Shown here: piece after piece, positions 38,094-46,069 of the stretch
How the letters are laid out: every line of letters starts with the position of its first letter
Numbering within the stretch: position 1 is the stretch's first letter
Source: Paenibacillus popilliae ATCC 14706
GTDB lineage: Bacteria > Bacillota > Bacilli > Paenibacillales > Paenibacillaceae
Length of the DNA: 46,069 nucleotides
Assembly: GCF_000315235.1 (NCBI RefSeq)
Contig: NZ_BALG01000024.1
Coordinates: forward strand, 1-46,069
Direction of reading: 5' to 3'
Position numbers and translations under genes: made by a program
Notes under the pieces: generated by a model
The model's input: only the letters and a program-made list of their open reading frames with translations
Database searches by the model: none
What the model was told of the DNA's origin: nothing

Positions 38094-38380
38094 GTGCGGG
38101 CGTGCAAGGGCCGGGCAACCGACAACAGCCGAACAGAGCGATTCTTCCGCTCGCTCAGTATGAATGCATTTATTTGAATGAATTCGAAAACCCCCGTGCG
38201 CTACGCCAAGGATCGTTCGCTATATCCATTTTTACATCGGGGAACGAATTGTGTCTTAATTATGGAGATCGTTACACGCGACGTGATGTGATGGCTCAGC
38301 CGATCGCGAACGCCCATGCAGCACGGCTCTGGGGTCGTGTTGCACGGGACAGCGGTGGAACGTATTGGATCTGAACAGGG

Positions 38381-41300
38381 CTATTCTTTCATCTCGTGGT
38401 AATAATACGACGCTTCACGGGCAACTTCCATAACAACGGGATCCATTTCTTTTCTGACTTTCTCGTGTAAAGAAAGTCCAAACGTCGCTATATCATTTTG
38501 CAGTAGTTCCGTTATCGATTTTTTAACCAATTCAACAGCTTGTTTCACTATATATTCTTCGGAACTTCCAATTTGATAGGGACTATAGTCATAAATCGCA
38601 TGGTTTAGCACGATAGTGTCAACCAGTTCTTTCGTTATGTTCGGTAACACGGTATTTACCATAATATCTTCTAATTTTGTGTGTAACTTTTTTAGCTGCT
38701 GCTGTGGGACTACCTGTGCTTTAATCAACTTTTGCAATGATTTTGCCTGTAAATCGAAAGGGAACAAGTCTAGCATTTCTATTGTTGAACCTAAGCGTTC
38801 AGGATGTGCCTGAATTCCCTCTATGGTAGATTTTACAACTTGTTTCGCATTTTCCGCACTCAAAGATACGGGTCGCCAATGAGTAACTTCTTCCCATTCA
38901 ACGTCAACATTGCCTATTCTCCCTCCGATAACTTCATCTCCGATGCGAAAAACGACAGGTGCATTTATCCGTTGTCCTTTCCACTCCATTGGTATATCGA
39001 GACACTGTTCTTGAAACACGGCTTGCAATTGTTGTTTCTTAGATTGTACGTGTTCCGGAGATACGGGAACATGGATAAATACAATGGGATAACGTAATAC
39101 GGTATCAATATGTTCTACCATTCCTTCTATCGAACCTTCTGGTAAAGAAAACGATAATTTTTGTCCAACCACGACCGCAGTTTCCTGCGGTGATTCATTG
39201 ACATCCACGGGGTTATTCTGTTGTATTTCGTCTGTATATACATATTGAATCGGTTTATACGTGCCTTGATCTTCACCATCCATACGTACAAAAATATTCA
39301 ATGGCAATTCTCTAAATTCTTCGATTGTTGTAGATAAGGGCACACCAATTTGAACAAAAGAATTGGGTTGATCTCCAAGAGACAACACCTTGCCGATTAC
39401 CGTTTTCGTTACAATCCCCATCTCTTGCAACTCATCCCACTGAAGTGTAAACTTCTGGCCTACACGACGAATAACAGGAGCAAATCGATTTGGATGAACA
39501 GAGATATGCATTGTCTCCACAGGTAACACGGCACCTGCTTCATTTCTATATTTAAAAAAATGATTTTCCGTAAGTGAATTTGTTCGGAGTAAGTTAGCAT
39601 TTTCTAAACCATATATTATAGGCAGTCTACTTGCATCTGCCTCGGTTAAACCCGATATTAAAATTTCACAATAATTTTCACTAAAGGATAGTTCACCAAG
39701 AACCGTGTTCCCCTCTTTAAACGGGACATGAATTAATTTACGTCTTTCTCTCGCATTCAAAATAAGCGGACTACCTTCAGTTGGAAATTGTGATATTTCT
39801 TCTTCTGTCGGAAACCACGGACTTAATTGGGTTGGTTTTTTAGATAAACTGTTGTTATCGTTTGCACTAATGTTATTGACATCTAATTGTTCACTTATTG
39901 ACCGTACACCTTCACCGTTAGGCTTGAACTGCGAAGGTGTACGTGTGTTATCACTCGTCCCCGGTTGCGGCGGTTGTTCTCTCCCTTCCATCACTGCGAT
40001 TTCTTCTTCTGTTGGCGGGGCTGGAATATTGTCATCTAACTCTGACGGTTCACTTGTCGTGCTTGTCCCCGGTTGGGGATCCATTTCACAGCATTCTACT
40101 GCTGAGCGTTTTGCTCGACCTCCAATACCGCACGGTCTGCAAACTTGTATCTCCGTTTCTTCAACCGCACTTTCTTCTTCGATCTCCTCGCTGATTTGTT
40201 TCACCGCTGTCTCTTCTGCCCCAACCGCGCTGTCCTTTATCATTTCAAGCTGGGTGGCCGTTCTTGATATAATGCCTGCTCCTTTACTCATTCCCTTGAA
40301 AACTAAGGTCGTTGCATCTTGTGGACTGATTGGCACAAAACTTCCAATCGGCTCAATGGCTAGCACAGTAAACTGAACGTATTTCAGTTTATCTAATATC
40401 TGTGCTTGCCACCCCGGACTGTCAAATAAGTTATGCTCGATCATTTCAACCATAGGTAAAAATAGGTGTTGTAAAGCTTGCCGTTGCCCGGTTATGTTCT
40501 CTTTGGCTTGCTTGACCTGGAGCACGTTCTCCGCTGCTGCCTCTAGATTACTCCAATATGTGGCACGCCCTTCCTCTGTCCAAGCTGCTCGCTCCAACGT
40601 GGTAAGCAGTTGCGCTTGAGCTACCAAATCCGAAATCGTTATTTCCGAATCGATATGCTCTATCAATTTCGCCAACAACACCATCGTTCGCAGCACTTGT
40701 TGCTTGTCCACTTGCTGTCGGATATGCGCATTCGTTTCCGCTTCCCCGGGGCCGAACAAGCTGGCCTGCAAGCTATTCTCCACGGCTTGCACCGCTTGTT
40801 TATTGCCTTCGTATATCGATTTGACGAGTTGACTAGGATGCTGGAGCGATTCGGCTAACGTGTTTCCAAGCTTGGTGAAAAGTTTAGCAAAGGTAGGTTC
40901 ATTGGCTATTTTTCTGGCATGCTCCCCTTCTACCCCATCCATCATCATTTTCAACTGTTGTCCCAAACCATTAACCATACTTGCATAGTGGGAAGCTTGC
41001 TCCACGGTGGTATATAGCCGTTGTTTTGCTTGGTTATTTTCTGTTTTCTGCGTGGATGGCATCGTTGTTCCTTGTTCCGGCTGAATGGCCTGCCACAGGC
41101 TGTGATAAGGGAGCCTTTGTCGGTTTTTAAGGACTTGAATCAGTTGTTTCGTCTTCGCTTCGGCACGCCGCTCTGCAGCTTCACGTTCCTCTCCCTCTTC
41201 TGACCAGCTTGCCCACAAATCTGTTAGTAAAACTTTCCCATCCAGCCTTTGTTGTTCTACACGATCACGAGCACTATGCTCGATCTGGTTATAGGCCTCT

Positions 41301-42427
41301 TGTTCCCGTTCGTCTGCTCTTTTGAATTGCTGCTGAATTTCTGCCACGATGTCGGCATTTTGCTGCCTCATCATCGCTAGTAATTGATTTTCAAGTACGG
41401 CTAACTCCTCTATGTCTAACTCCTCTAATCGAGATTGTTGGAAGAACTGCAACAGGGGTTCAACATGTTTTTGGTTGATCGACGCTAGTTGGGTAACTAT
41501 TGTATTCATTTGGGTATGTAAATCATGTTGTTTCGCTTGGAATGGCTGCAGGAAATCAGTACTTCCATCTTCTTTTATTTCAGGTGGCAAGTGACCCAAT
41601 AGAACTTCTAACCTAGAGGAGATTTGTTCCATATTTTTATAATTGGTTATCGCATGTAGGGTAGATACCATTGTTTTTACATGGTCATTTGCTGGTGTAC
41701 TTATTTCAGACGAAATCATCGCCATGCTTGATTCCAAGTCTTGTATCATCGTGTGTAAGGCATTTGTGATGCGTTGTATTTTCTGTTGATAGAATGCTAG
41801 AAGTTGTTGCTTCGCTTGACCATCTGCTTGTGCAGCTTTGTTTTCAACTTGCAGCAGCTCTTGTTGATTGTTGTGCAGGGTTTTCCGCTGAGCTTGATGT
41901 TGAGCTTGCTGCTGCTCTAACGAAGTAATTTGCTGATTATAGTGGGCGGTAATATCGGCTATGCTGTTCTTGATGGCCTGCACTTGTTTTTGGCCTTCAC
42001 GGATGGCTTGTATTTGCTGTTTTACCCGCCTATCCGCTCCTCGGCCTCTAGGTTTCTTCCCGTGCAGGATTTGCCCTAATAGATTCATATCATTAATTTT
42101 TCCTACATTATACCCAGTACTATTTTCCCTTATTTCTTTCATCACTTGTTCATAAAGTACTTTCACCTGTTGTATTTCTGTAGCTAGCCTCTTCTCTTCT
42201 TCTATTAATTTTTTTTGTTGTTCTTCTAGTTTCATTTGTTTTTCTTGCTGTACTGCTTGTAATTGTTTTTCCCCTATGGTTAATAGGGAACTGAGCTCTG
42301 CAGCAGGTGTTTGTCCTTTTGCATACAAAAGAGAAGGAGAACAGATTTCTACAGCTAATAAATTGCAACTTATTAATACAATAAGACTGGTATTACTAAT
42401 TTTTTTTAAATACATCTTCCTCTTCAT
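38381..42427 (-). CDS. very large secreted protein of unknown function (coiled-coil, furin-like site)
   Basis: A 1348-residue protein not recognised as any known family. The signal peptide (hydrophobic core about 13-28, cleavage probably after LLYA at 36) is followed by a long glutamine- and glutamate-rich helical and coiled-coil part (about 50-750). Then comes a short cysteine-rich segment, CRPCGIGGRAKRSAVECC (763-780), containing the furin-type site RAKR (771-774), a Pro/Thr/Glu-rich linker with two PQPGTS and two PTEEE motifs (780-905), beta-rich modules with recurring VGQK/IGDE starts (about 905-1200), and a helical C-terminus. GGAGGAGG precedes the ATG by 8 bases. No wall anchor is visible. 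The gene is A+T-richer than its neighbours, suggesting transfer. A host-directed toxin or adhesin is one possibility. Confidence 0.8.
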   Translation of the reverse strand: MKRKMYLKKISNTSLIVLISCNLLAVEICSPSLLYAKGQTPAAELSSLLTIGEKQLQAVQQEKQMKLEEQQKKLIEEEKRLATEIQQVKVLYEQVMKEIRENSTGYNVGKINDMNLLGQILHGKKPRGRGADRRVKQQIQAIREGQKQVQAIKNSIADITAHYNQQITSLEQQQAQHQAQRKTLHNNQQELLQVENKAAQADGQAKQQLLAFYQQKIQRITNALHTMIQDLESSMAMISSEISTPANDHVKTMVSTLHAITNYKNMEQISSRLEVLLGHLPPEIKEDGSTDFLQPFQAKQHDLHTQMNTIVTQLASINQKHVEPLLQFFQQSRLEELDIEELAVLENQLLAMMRQQNADIVAEIQQQFKRADEREQEAYNQIEHSARDRVEQQRLDGKVLLTDLWASWSEEGEEREAAERRAEAKTKQLIQVLKNRQRLPYHSLWQAIQPEQGTTMPSTQKTENNQAKQRLYTTVEQASHYASMVNGLGQQLKMMMDGVEGEHARKIANEPTFAKLFTKLGNTLAESLQHPSQLVKSIYEGNKQAVQAVENSLQASLFGPGEAETNAHIRQQVDKQQVLRTMVLLAKLIEHIDSEITISDLVAQAQLLTTLERAAWTEEGRATYWSNLEAAAENVLQVKQAKENITGQRQALQHLFLPMVEMIEHNLFDSPGWQAQILDKLKYVQFTVLAIEPIGSFVPISPQDATTLVFKGMSKGAGIISRTATQLEMIKDSAVGAEETAVKQISEEIEEESAVEETEIQVCRPCGIGGRAKRSAVECCEMDPQPGTSTTSEPSELDDNIPAPPTEEEIAVMEGREQPPQPGTSDNTRTPSQFKPNGEGVRSISEQLDVNNISANDNNSLSKKPTQLSPWFPTEEEISQFPTEGSPLILNARERRKLIHVPFKEGNTVLGELSFSENYCEILISGLTEADASRLPIIYGLENANLLRTNSLTENHFFKYRNEAGAVLPVETMHISVHPNRFAPVIRRVGQKFTLQWDELQEMGIVTKTVIGKVLSLGDQPNSFVQIGVPLSTTIEEFRELPLNIFVRMDGEDQGTYKPIQYVYTDEIQQNNPVDVNESPQETAVVVGQKLSFSLPEGSIEGMVEHIDTVLRYPIVFIHVPVSPEHVQSKKQQLQAVFQEQCLDIPMEWKGQRINAPVVFRIGDEVIGGRIGNVDVEWEEVTHWRPVSLSAENAKQVVKSTIEGIQAHPERLGSTIEMLDLFPFDLQAKSLQKLIKAQVVPQQQLKKLHTKLEDIMVNTVLPNITKELVDTIVLNHAIYDYSPYQIGSSEEYIVKQAVELVKKSITELLQNDIATFGLSLHEKVRKEMDPVVMEVAREASYYYHEMKE

Positions 42428-42462
42428 AAATTTACCTCCTCCAAATTATTCTTACAATGTTA

Positions 42463-42490
42463 ATATTAATGATAATGATCAGTTTTACAA
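42463..42490 (-). promoter_or_regulatory. promoter and Fur-like box of the large secreted protein
   Basis: On the minus strand TTGTAA (42490-42485) and TAATAT (42468-42463) are 16 bases apart. Overlapping the -10 and spacer, TAATGATAATGATCA (plus strand, 42467-42481) reads on the minus strand as a near match to TGATAATNATTATCA, the Firmicute Fur box, with three mismatches. Iron control is therefore possible but unproven. Confidence 0.4.
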
Positions 42491-42559
42491 CCCCCGAATT
42501 AATTCTTTCTTGTCGAAAAATACCTTTTACTAATATTTACTGAGAGTTATACCATTTTC

Positions 42560-42810
42560 CCTGAGCCGTAATGTTCAGGCAAGTCTTGCCATGGCGCTCC
42601 GCTTCTAGCGACCCATGGGTTCGAATTCAACGGCAACAAGATTGTCGAAGAAAAGCTGGATTGGGCTAAGCTTTTCTCTTGATCCGAGCAAGGGGAAGCG
42701 CTTGAGCTGCCGAGGCTCGGGTAGAATGGAATACCAAGGATCGAAAAGAGTATAACTACGGCAAAGTTCAGGCATAAGCTGGATCTGGGACTAGTTTTAC
42801 CAGTAAACTC
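42560..42810. other. intergenic stretch with degenerate frame
   Basis: No functional gene. A plus-strand frame from 42620 reads FEFNGNKIVEEKLDWAKLFS, a stop at 42680, then 13 more sense codons to 42724. It looks like a worn gene fragment but is not recognisable. Confidence 0.35.
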
Positions 42811-42839
42811 TTGCGGGTGGCCAATAATGCAGATATAAT
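42811..42839 (+). promoter_or_regulatory. promoter of the padR operon
   Basis: TTGCGG (42811-42816) and TATAAT (42834-42839) are 17 bases apart, about 80 bases upstream of the padR start. A+T-rich dyad-like sequence follows, where an autoregulating PadR protein could bind. Confidence 0.65.
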
Positions 42840-42919
42840 GTATATTAACTACTAATCAATAAATAATACTGATTGTTGTTTACAACATCGGTATGCGGTA
42901 TAAAGGCAGGTGAACGATA

Positions 42920-43309
42920 GTGAAGGAAATCATTCAGTTCAAAAAAGGCGTGCTCGGCTTGTGCGTAATGGTGCTGATCAATCAGCGCGATCGGTATGGC
43001 TTCGAGCTGGCGCAGCACATATCGAAGCATGTGGAGGTGGCGGAAGGGGCGTTGTACCCTGTACTTCGCCGCATGGTGGCGGATGGGCATTGCACGACCT
43101 ACCTACAGGAGTCGACGGAAGGACCGCCGCGCAAATATTACAAGCTGACCCCTGCGGGCAAGGCATACATGATGGAGCTGGTCAGCGAATGGGAGAAATT
43201 CGTAGGCGGCGTGCAAAGGCTGTTGGAGACGGCTGCTGATGGAGATCAGGAGCCGGATAACGAGGACAACGGGGAGATCGTTCGTACAGAAGCGGAAGGG
43301 AACGTCTAA
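42920..43309 (+). CDS. PadR-family transcriptional regulator
   Basis: A 129-residue winged-helix regulator: KGVLGLCVMVLINQRDRYGF, VAEGALYPVLRRMVADG and PPRKYYKLTPAGKAY are the conserved PadR segments, followed by a short dimerisation helix and an acidic tail. Such small PadR proteins commonly govern the DUF1700/DUF4097 genes that follow them, or a drug or envelope-stress exporter. The GTG start at 42920 follows AGGTG by 7 bases. The next gene starts 50 bases downstream, so the three genes 42920-44901 form one operon. Confidence 0.9.
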   Translation: MKEIIQFKKGVLGLCVMVLINQRDRYGFELAQHISKHVEVAEGALYPVLRRMVADGHCTTYLQESTEGPPRKYYKLTPAGKAYMMELVSEWEKFVGGVQRLLETAADGDQEPDNEDNGEIVRTEAEGNV

Positions 43310-43359
43310 ATTCATTCGGTGTAAGAAAATAATACATTTGATTGCAGAGGTGAGAAGGA

Positions 43360-44043
43360 TTGCATAAAGAGTATTTTTTATTGAAGCTGAAGTATGGACT
43401 GATGTCGCTCCCGGCCGAAGAGAGAGACGAGATTTTGGAAGAGTACAGCGCGCATTTCGCATTTGGCGAGCAGCAAGGGCGGACGGAAGAGGAGATTGCA
43501 CGGGAGCTTGGCGATCCGGAAGAGTTGGCGGTCGAGCTGCTAGGGACTCGGGATGGGGGAGCAACCGAAAGGAACGAAGGTGGAATGGACCAGCCATCGG
43601 GTACCTTCCGGCCTGATATGCATCGGGGGCCGGACATGCAGGGCGCAGGCTATGGCCCCCACGGGATGCCGCACGGAACGCCGCCTATGCCGCCGCCGAT
43701 GTATGATATGCCTCACAGGGATGGGTACGGCCCTCCATCGAGAAGCGCGATCAGCATTATCGGCGCTATCTTCTCTTGTTTTTTCGCCGTTCCGCTTCTT
43801 ATTGGCGGATGGGGATTATGCGTTGGCCTGGCTGGCGTCACGTTCGCTCTGTTGATCGCTCCGCTGTTGTATCCGTTTAAGCTGGCCTTCGGGGGAGCCT
43901 TCTACGGAGCGGAAATGTCCATCATGTTCATCATGTTGGGTATCGGGATTTTCATGATTCAAGGCCTAGGTATGTTGTTCCGCGCCTATGGCCGTCTAAA
44001 TTGCAATTATTTCCGATGGGTTGCAGGAAAGGAGAGAAGATAG
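43360..44043 (+). CDS. DUF1700-type membrane protein (HAAS domain)
   Basis: A 227-residue membrane protein. The N-terminus (MSLPAEERDEILEEYSAHF... ELGDPEELAVELLG, about residues 15-65) is the HAAS/DUF1700 domain typical of proteins that accompany PadR regulators. A Pro/Gly/Met-rich segment (about 75-125) with histidines follows, then three hydrophobic helices (about 130-215). It is probably an envelope-stress sensor or partner of the PadR protein. The start is TTG at 43360. It ends directly before the DUF4097 gene. Confidence 0.82.
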   Translation: MHKEYFLLKLKYGLMSLPAEERDEILEEYSAHFAFGEQQGRTEEEIARELGDPEELAVELLGTRDGGATERNEGGMDQPSGTFRPDMHRGPDMQGAGYGPHGMPHGTPPMPPPMYDMPHRDGYGPPSRSAISIIGAIFSCFFAVPLLIGGWGLCVGLAGVTFALLIAPLLYPFKLAFGGAFYGAEMSIMFIMLGIGIFMIQGLGMLFRAYGRLNCNYFRWVAGKERR

Positions 44044-44901
44044 ATGAATAAAACTATTTTGAACATGGTCGGAATAGGCTGCATTGCCGCCGGAGTATTA
44101 GGTCTATTTACATTCGGGACCGAGACGCTGACCACTTCTCAGCACCCGCATTATCAATATACGATCGATGCCGGAACCGAATTGAAGCGGATCGAGCTGG
44201 AAGGAGACCTCGGCGATATTCAGGTCAATTGGGTGTTCGACGGGGGGAACACGATCGAGATCAACGGTCAGGCTCCGGATCAGGTGATATCCAACCTGGG
44301 CGGGACGGAGGTGAACAATGGTACGCTTGTGCTCGACTATCGAAGCAAGGAACCGGAGCGATGGATTCGGCTTTTCGGCGTCAACTCGCAGAAGCAGAAC
44401 CATGACATCACGATTCATGCGACGGAGACACAGGCGCTGGAGCGCCTGAAAGCCAATATAGCTATGGGGACATTTAAGATGACCGGCGGCCGGGTAGATG
44501 AACTGGAGGTGAACAGCAATCTCGGGGAAGTGATTGTGAAGGAACTACAGGGGAATCGAGTGACGCTGTCCTCGGATGCCGGCTCAGTGCTGGCGGAGGA
44601 TGTGGATGCGATGGTAGACGTGAGCTCCTCTCTGGGCAAAGTCAAGCTGCTGCATACGACTCAATCCGTCATGGCCAAGACCGATGCCGGAAAAATTATC
44701 ATCGATCAGAAGGAACCGCACCCGATAACGGCCAGCAGTAATCTCGGCGCCATTCAAATCTCGGTTTCGCCTCAGTTTAACGGTGTATATGATCTGCGTA
44801 CGAATCTGGGAGATATTGAAGCCCCGGATTCGAAAATGAAAAGCGACATGATGATTCGGGCCCGAACGGATCTTGGGAAGATTACCATTGTCGAAAAATA
44901 G
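44044..44901 (+). CDS. DUF4097-type extracytoplasmic beta-rich protein
   Basis: A 285-residue protein with an N-terminal hydrophobic segment (about 7-25) and a mature part built of repeated short strands: LERLKANIAMGTFKMTGGRV, VNSNLGEVIVKEL, LSSDAGSVLAEDV, SSSLGKVKLL, SSNLGAIQIS, TNLGDIEAP. Such stacked repeats with recurring NLG or SLG turns are typical of DUF4097 proteins with a right-handed beta-helix-like fold. It forms an operon with the PadR and DUF1700 genes (zero-base spacing). It is likely exported or membrane-anchored; function unknown. Confidence 0.85.
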   Translation: MNKTILNMVGIGCIAAGVLGLFTFGTETLTTSQHPHYQYTIDAGTELKRIELEGDLGDIQVNWVFDGGNTIEINGQAPDQVISNLGGTEVNNGTLVLDYRSKEPERWIRLFGVNSQKQNHDITIHATETQALERLKANIAMGTFKMTGGRVDELEVNSNLGEVIVKELQGNRVTLSSDAGSVLAEDVDAMVDVSSSLGKVKLLHTTQSVMAKTDAGKIIIDQKEPHPITASSNLGAIQISVSPQFNGVYDLRTNLGDIEAPDSKMKSDMMIRARTDLGKITIVEK

Positions 44902-44902
44902 C

Positions 44903-44930
44903 TTGTGATCTCGAGAGATGTGATTATAAT
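44903..44930 (+). promoter_or_regulatory. promoter of pdxK
   Basis: TTGTGA (44903-44908) and TATAAT (44925-44930) are 16 bases apart, 115 bases before the pdxK start. A small dyad TTATAATCGGTTATAA overlaps the -10. Confidence 0.55.
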
Positions 44931-45044
44931 CGGTTATAAGCGAATGTTCAAGATATCCGCGGTCGGCTGCGGTTAAATGTCGATTTTTTGAACAACCTTT
45001 ATATTGAATTCATTTTGCTTTGCGGCATGAAAAGGGGCAATACG

Positions 45045-45869
45045 ATGAAACCGATTCAGAAAGTACTTACATTGGCAGGCTCTGATTCTAGCGGGGGCGC
45101 AGGCATTCAAGCCGATTTGAAGACGTTCCAGGAGCGCGGCGTATACGGAATGACCGCGATTACGACCATTGTCGCGATGGACCCGAACGATTCTTGGGCG
45201 CACCGCGTCTTCCCGATCGAGCTATCTACGATAGAAGAACAGTTGAAGACGATTCTAAGCGTAGGCATTCAAGGTATGAAGACGGGAATGCTGGGCTCGA
45301 TTGATATCATTGAATTGGCTGCGCGGACGATGGAGAAGCATAATGTTCCGAACCTGGTCGTAGATCCGGTCATGGTTTGCAAAGGAGCGGATGAAGCTCT
45401 TCATCCGGAAACGAATGACGCGCTGCGCGACATTCTCGTGCCGAAGGCGACCATCGTTACGCCGAATCTGTTCGAAGCCTCGCAATTGGCGGGCATGGCT
45501 CCGATCCGTACGCTGGACGAGATGAAGCAGGCGGCGGCTCTGATCTATGAAAAGGGTGCCAAGTACGTGCTCGTGAAGGGCGGCGCCAAGATTGGCCTGG
45601 CGACCTCGGTCGATGTGCTCTATGATGGCTCGGAGTTCGAGCTGCTTGAGGCGAAAGTTATTGATACTACCTTCACGCATGGCGCCGGCTGCACGTATTC
45701 GGCCGCGATTGCCGCCGAGATGGCAAAGGGGCATTCGATCCGCGACAGCGTCCATACGGCGAAGCGGTTCATTACGGAGGCGATCCGCCATTCGTTCCGC
45801 CTAAACCAGTATGTCGGTCCGGTTCGGCATAATGCGCTGCGTCAGATTGAGCACGGGGAGCAGGAGTAA
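45045..45869 (+). CDS. pdxK: pyridoxine/pyridoxal kinase (ThiD family)
   Basis: A 274-residue ribokinase-like enzyme. LTLAGSDSSGGAGIQADLKT (8-27), MKTGMLGSIDIIELAA, VDPVMVCKGADEAL and the anion-hole motif THGAGCTYSAA are present. The close correspondence to Bacillus subtilis PdxK, as I recall its sequence (NQYVGP near the C-terminus, VCKGANE-like loop), favours a vitamin B6 kinase over a strict hydroxymethylpyrimidine kinase. The ATG at 45045 follows AAAGGGG by 6 bases; the longer frame from 44988 has no such site. A single gene with its own promoter. Confidence 0.9.
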   Translation: MKPIQKVLTLAGSDSSGGAGIQADLKTFQERGVYGMTAITTIVAMDPNDSWAHRVFPIELSTIEEQLKTILSVGIQGMKTGMLGSIDIIELAARTMEKHNVPNLVVDPVMVCKGADEALHPETNDALRDILVPKATIVTPNLFEASQLAGMAPIRTLDEMKQAAALIYEKGAKYVLVKGGAKIGLATSVDVLYDGSEFELLEAKVIDTTFTHGAGCTYSAAIAAEMAKGHSIRDSVHTAKRFITEAIRHSFRLNQYVGPVRHNALRQIEHGEQE

Positions 45870-45887
45870 GGAAGCCGGTTAAGGTTC

Positions 45888-46069
45888 TGTCAATCATCTG
45901 TGAAAATGTCACCCTAACTGTGCTATGAAAATGTCACTTGTTCGAATGGAGGCCACCTTCACCAGGGGGCCTCTGTAGCTGTTGTGCTGCGAGTACATCG
46001 CATCTTGGAAGGTACTGCGTTTTGTGTTACGCTTAGAAGCGTTGAGCGTAGCTTTCCACGGATGTTCAT
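45888..46069. mobile_element. probable insertion sequence end (IS21-like), partial
   Basis: Begins TGTCAATCATCTGTG and contains two spaced repeats, CTGTGAAAATGTCAC (45898-45912) and CTATGAAAATGTCAC (45923-45937), in the style of multiple terminal transposase-binding repeats of IS21-type elements. A hairpin GAGGCC/GGCCTC (45949-45954 with 45968-45973) follows. No transposase gene is visible before the window ends. Confidence 0.4.

Noticed and set aside
38102-38374. 90-residue open frame between eno and the large secreted protein
   Set aside because: No ribosome binding site, overlaps nothing conserved, and its composition is unlike a real protein.

Overview
The window comes from a low-to-moderate-GC Firmicute, most likely Paenibacillus or a close relative. 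The evidence is conserved gene order (hprK-lgt-ppaX-yvoF; TPR gene-trxB; glcK-rapZ-yvcK-whiA-HPr; clpP with a CtsR box; cggR-gap-pgk-tpi-gpmI-eno), strong AGGAGG ribosome binding sites, frequent GTG/TTG starts and TTGACA/TATAAT-type promoters. Species was not determined; assignments rest on recognised motifs and gene order, with no database search.

Layout. 1-1013: the 3' end of a 23S rRNA gene, then eight tRNA genes (Ser, Met, Val, Thr, Asp, Phe, Tyr, Lys) with their own promoter and a double terminator; no 5S gene lies between 23S and the tRNAs. 1254-12017: a PucR-type regulator, a sugar-ABC ATPase (msmX type), the HPr kinase operon, a polysaccharide deacetylase, a truncated acyltransferase remnant, a TPR protein and thioredoxin reductase. 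12018-15968: an A+T-richer cassette with a lactococcin-972-like secreted protein, two membrane permease-like proteins and an ABC ATPase, sitting between trxB and glcK. 16241-21660: glucokinase, rapZ, yvcK/glmR, whiA, HPr and a SIMPL-domain protein. 22051-25794: a spermidine/putrescine potABCD operon. 25795-30768: an accessory patchwork with clpP (minus), tRNA-Arg, a family of very small secreted proteins, duplicated promoter and tRNA fragments and an IS256 transposase relic. 30796-38029: the central glycolytic operon behind a CggR operator. 38381-42427: a 1348-residue secreted protein of unknown function with a Fur-like box. 42920-45869: PadR regulator, DUF1700-type and DUF4097-type proteins, and pdxK. 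The last 180 bases look like an insertion sequence end.

How the genes work together. Carbon-flux sensing is well represented: CggR controls gap-pgk-tpi-gpmI-eno, HPr kinase acts on Ser46 of the HPr encoded here, glucokinase feeds glycolysis, and YvcK, RapZ and WhiA couple central metabolism to the envelope and division. Against this conserved background three accessory blocks stand out: the bacteriocin-like cassette, the small secreted protein family beside cggR, and the very large secreted protein downstream of eno. They are the best candidates for undescribed biology.
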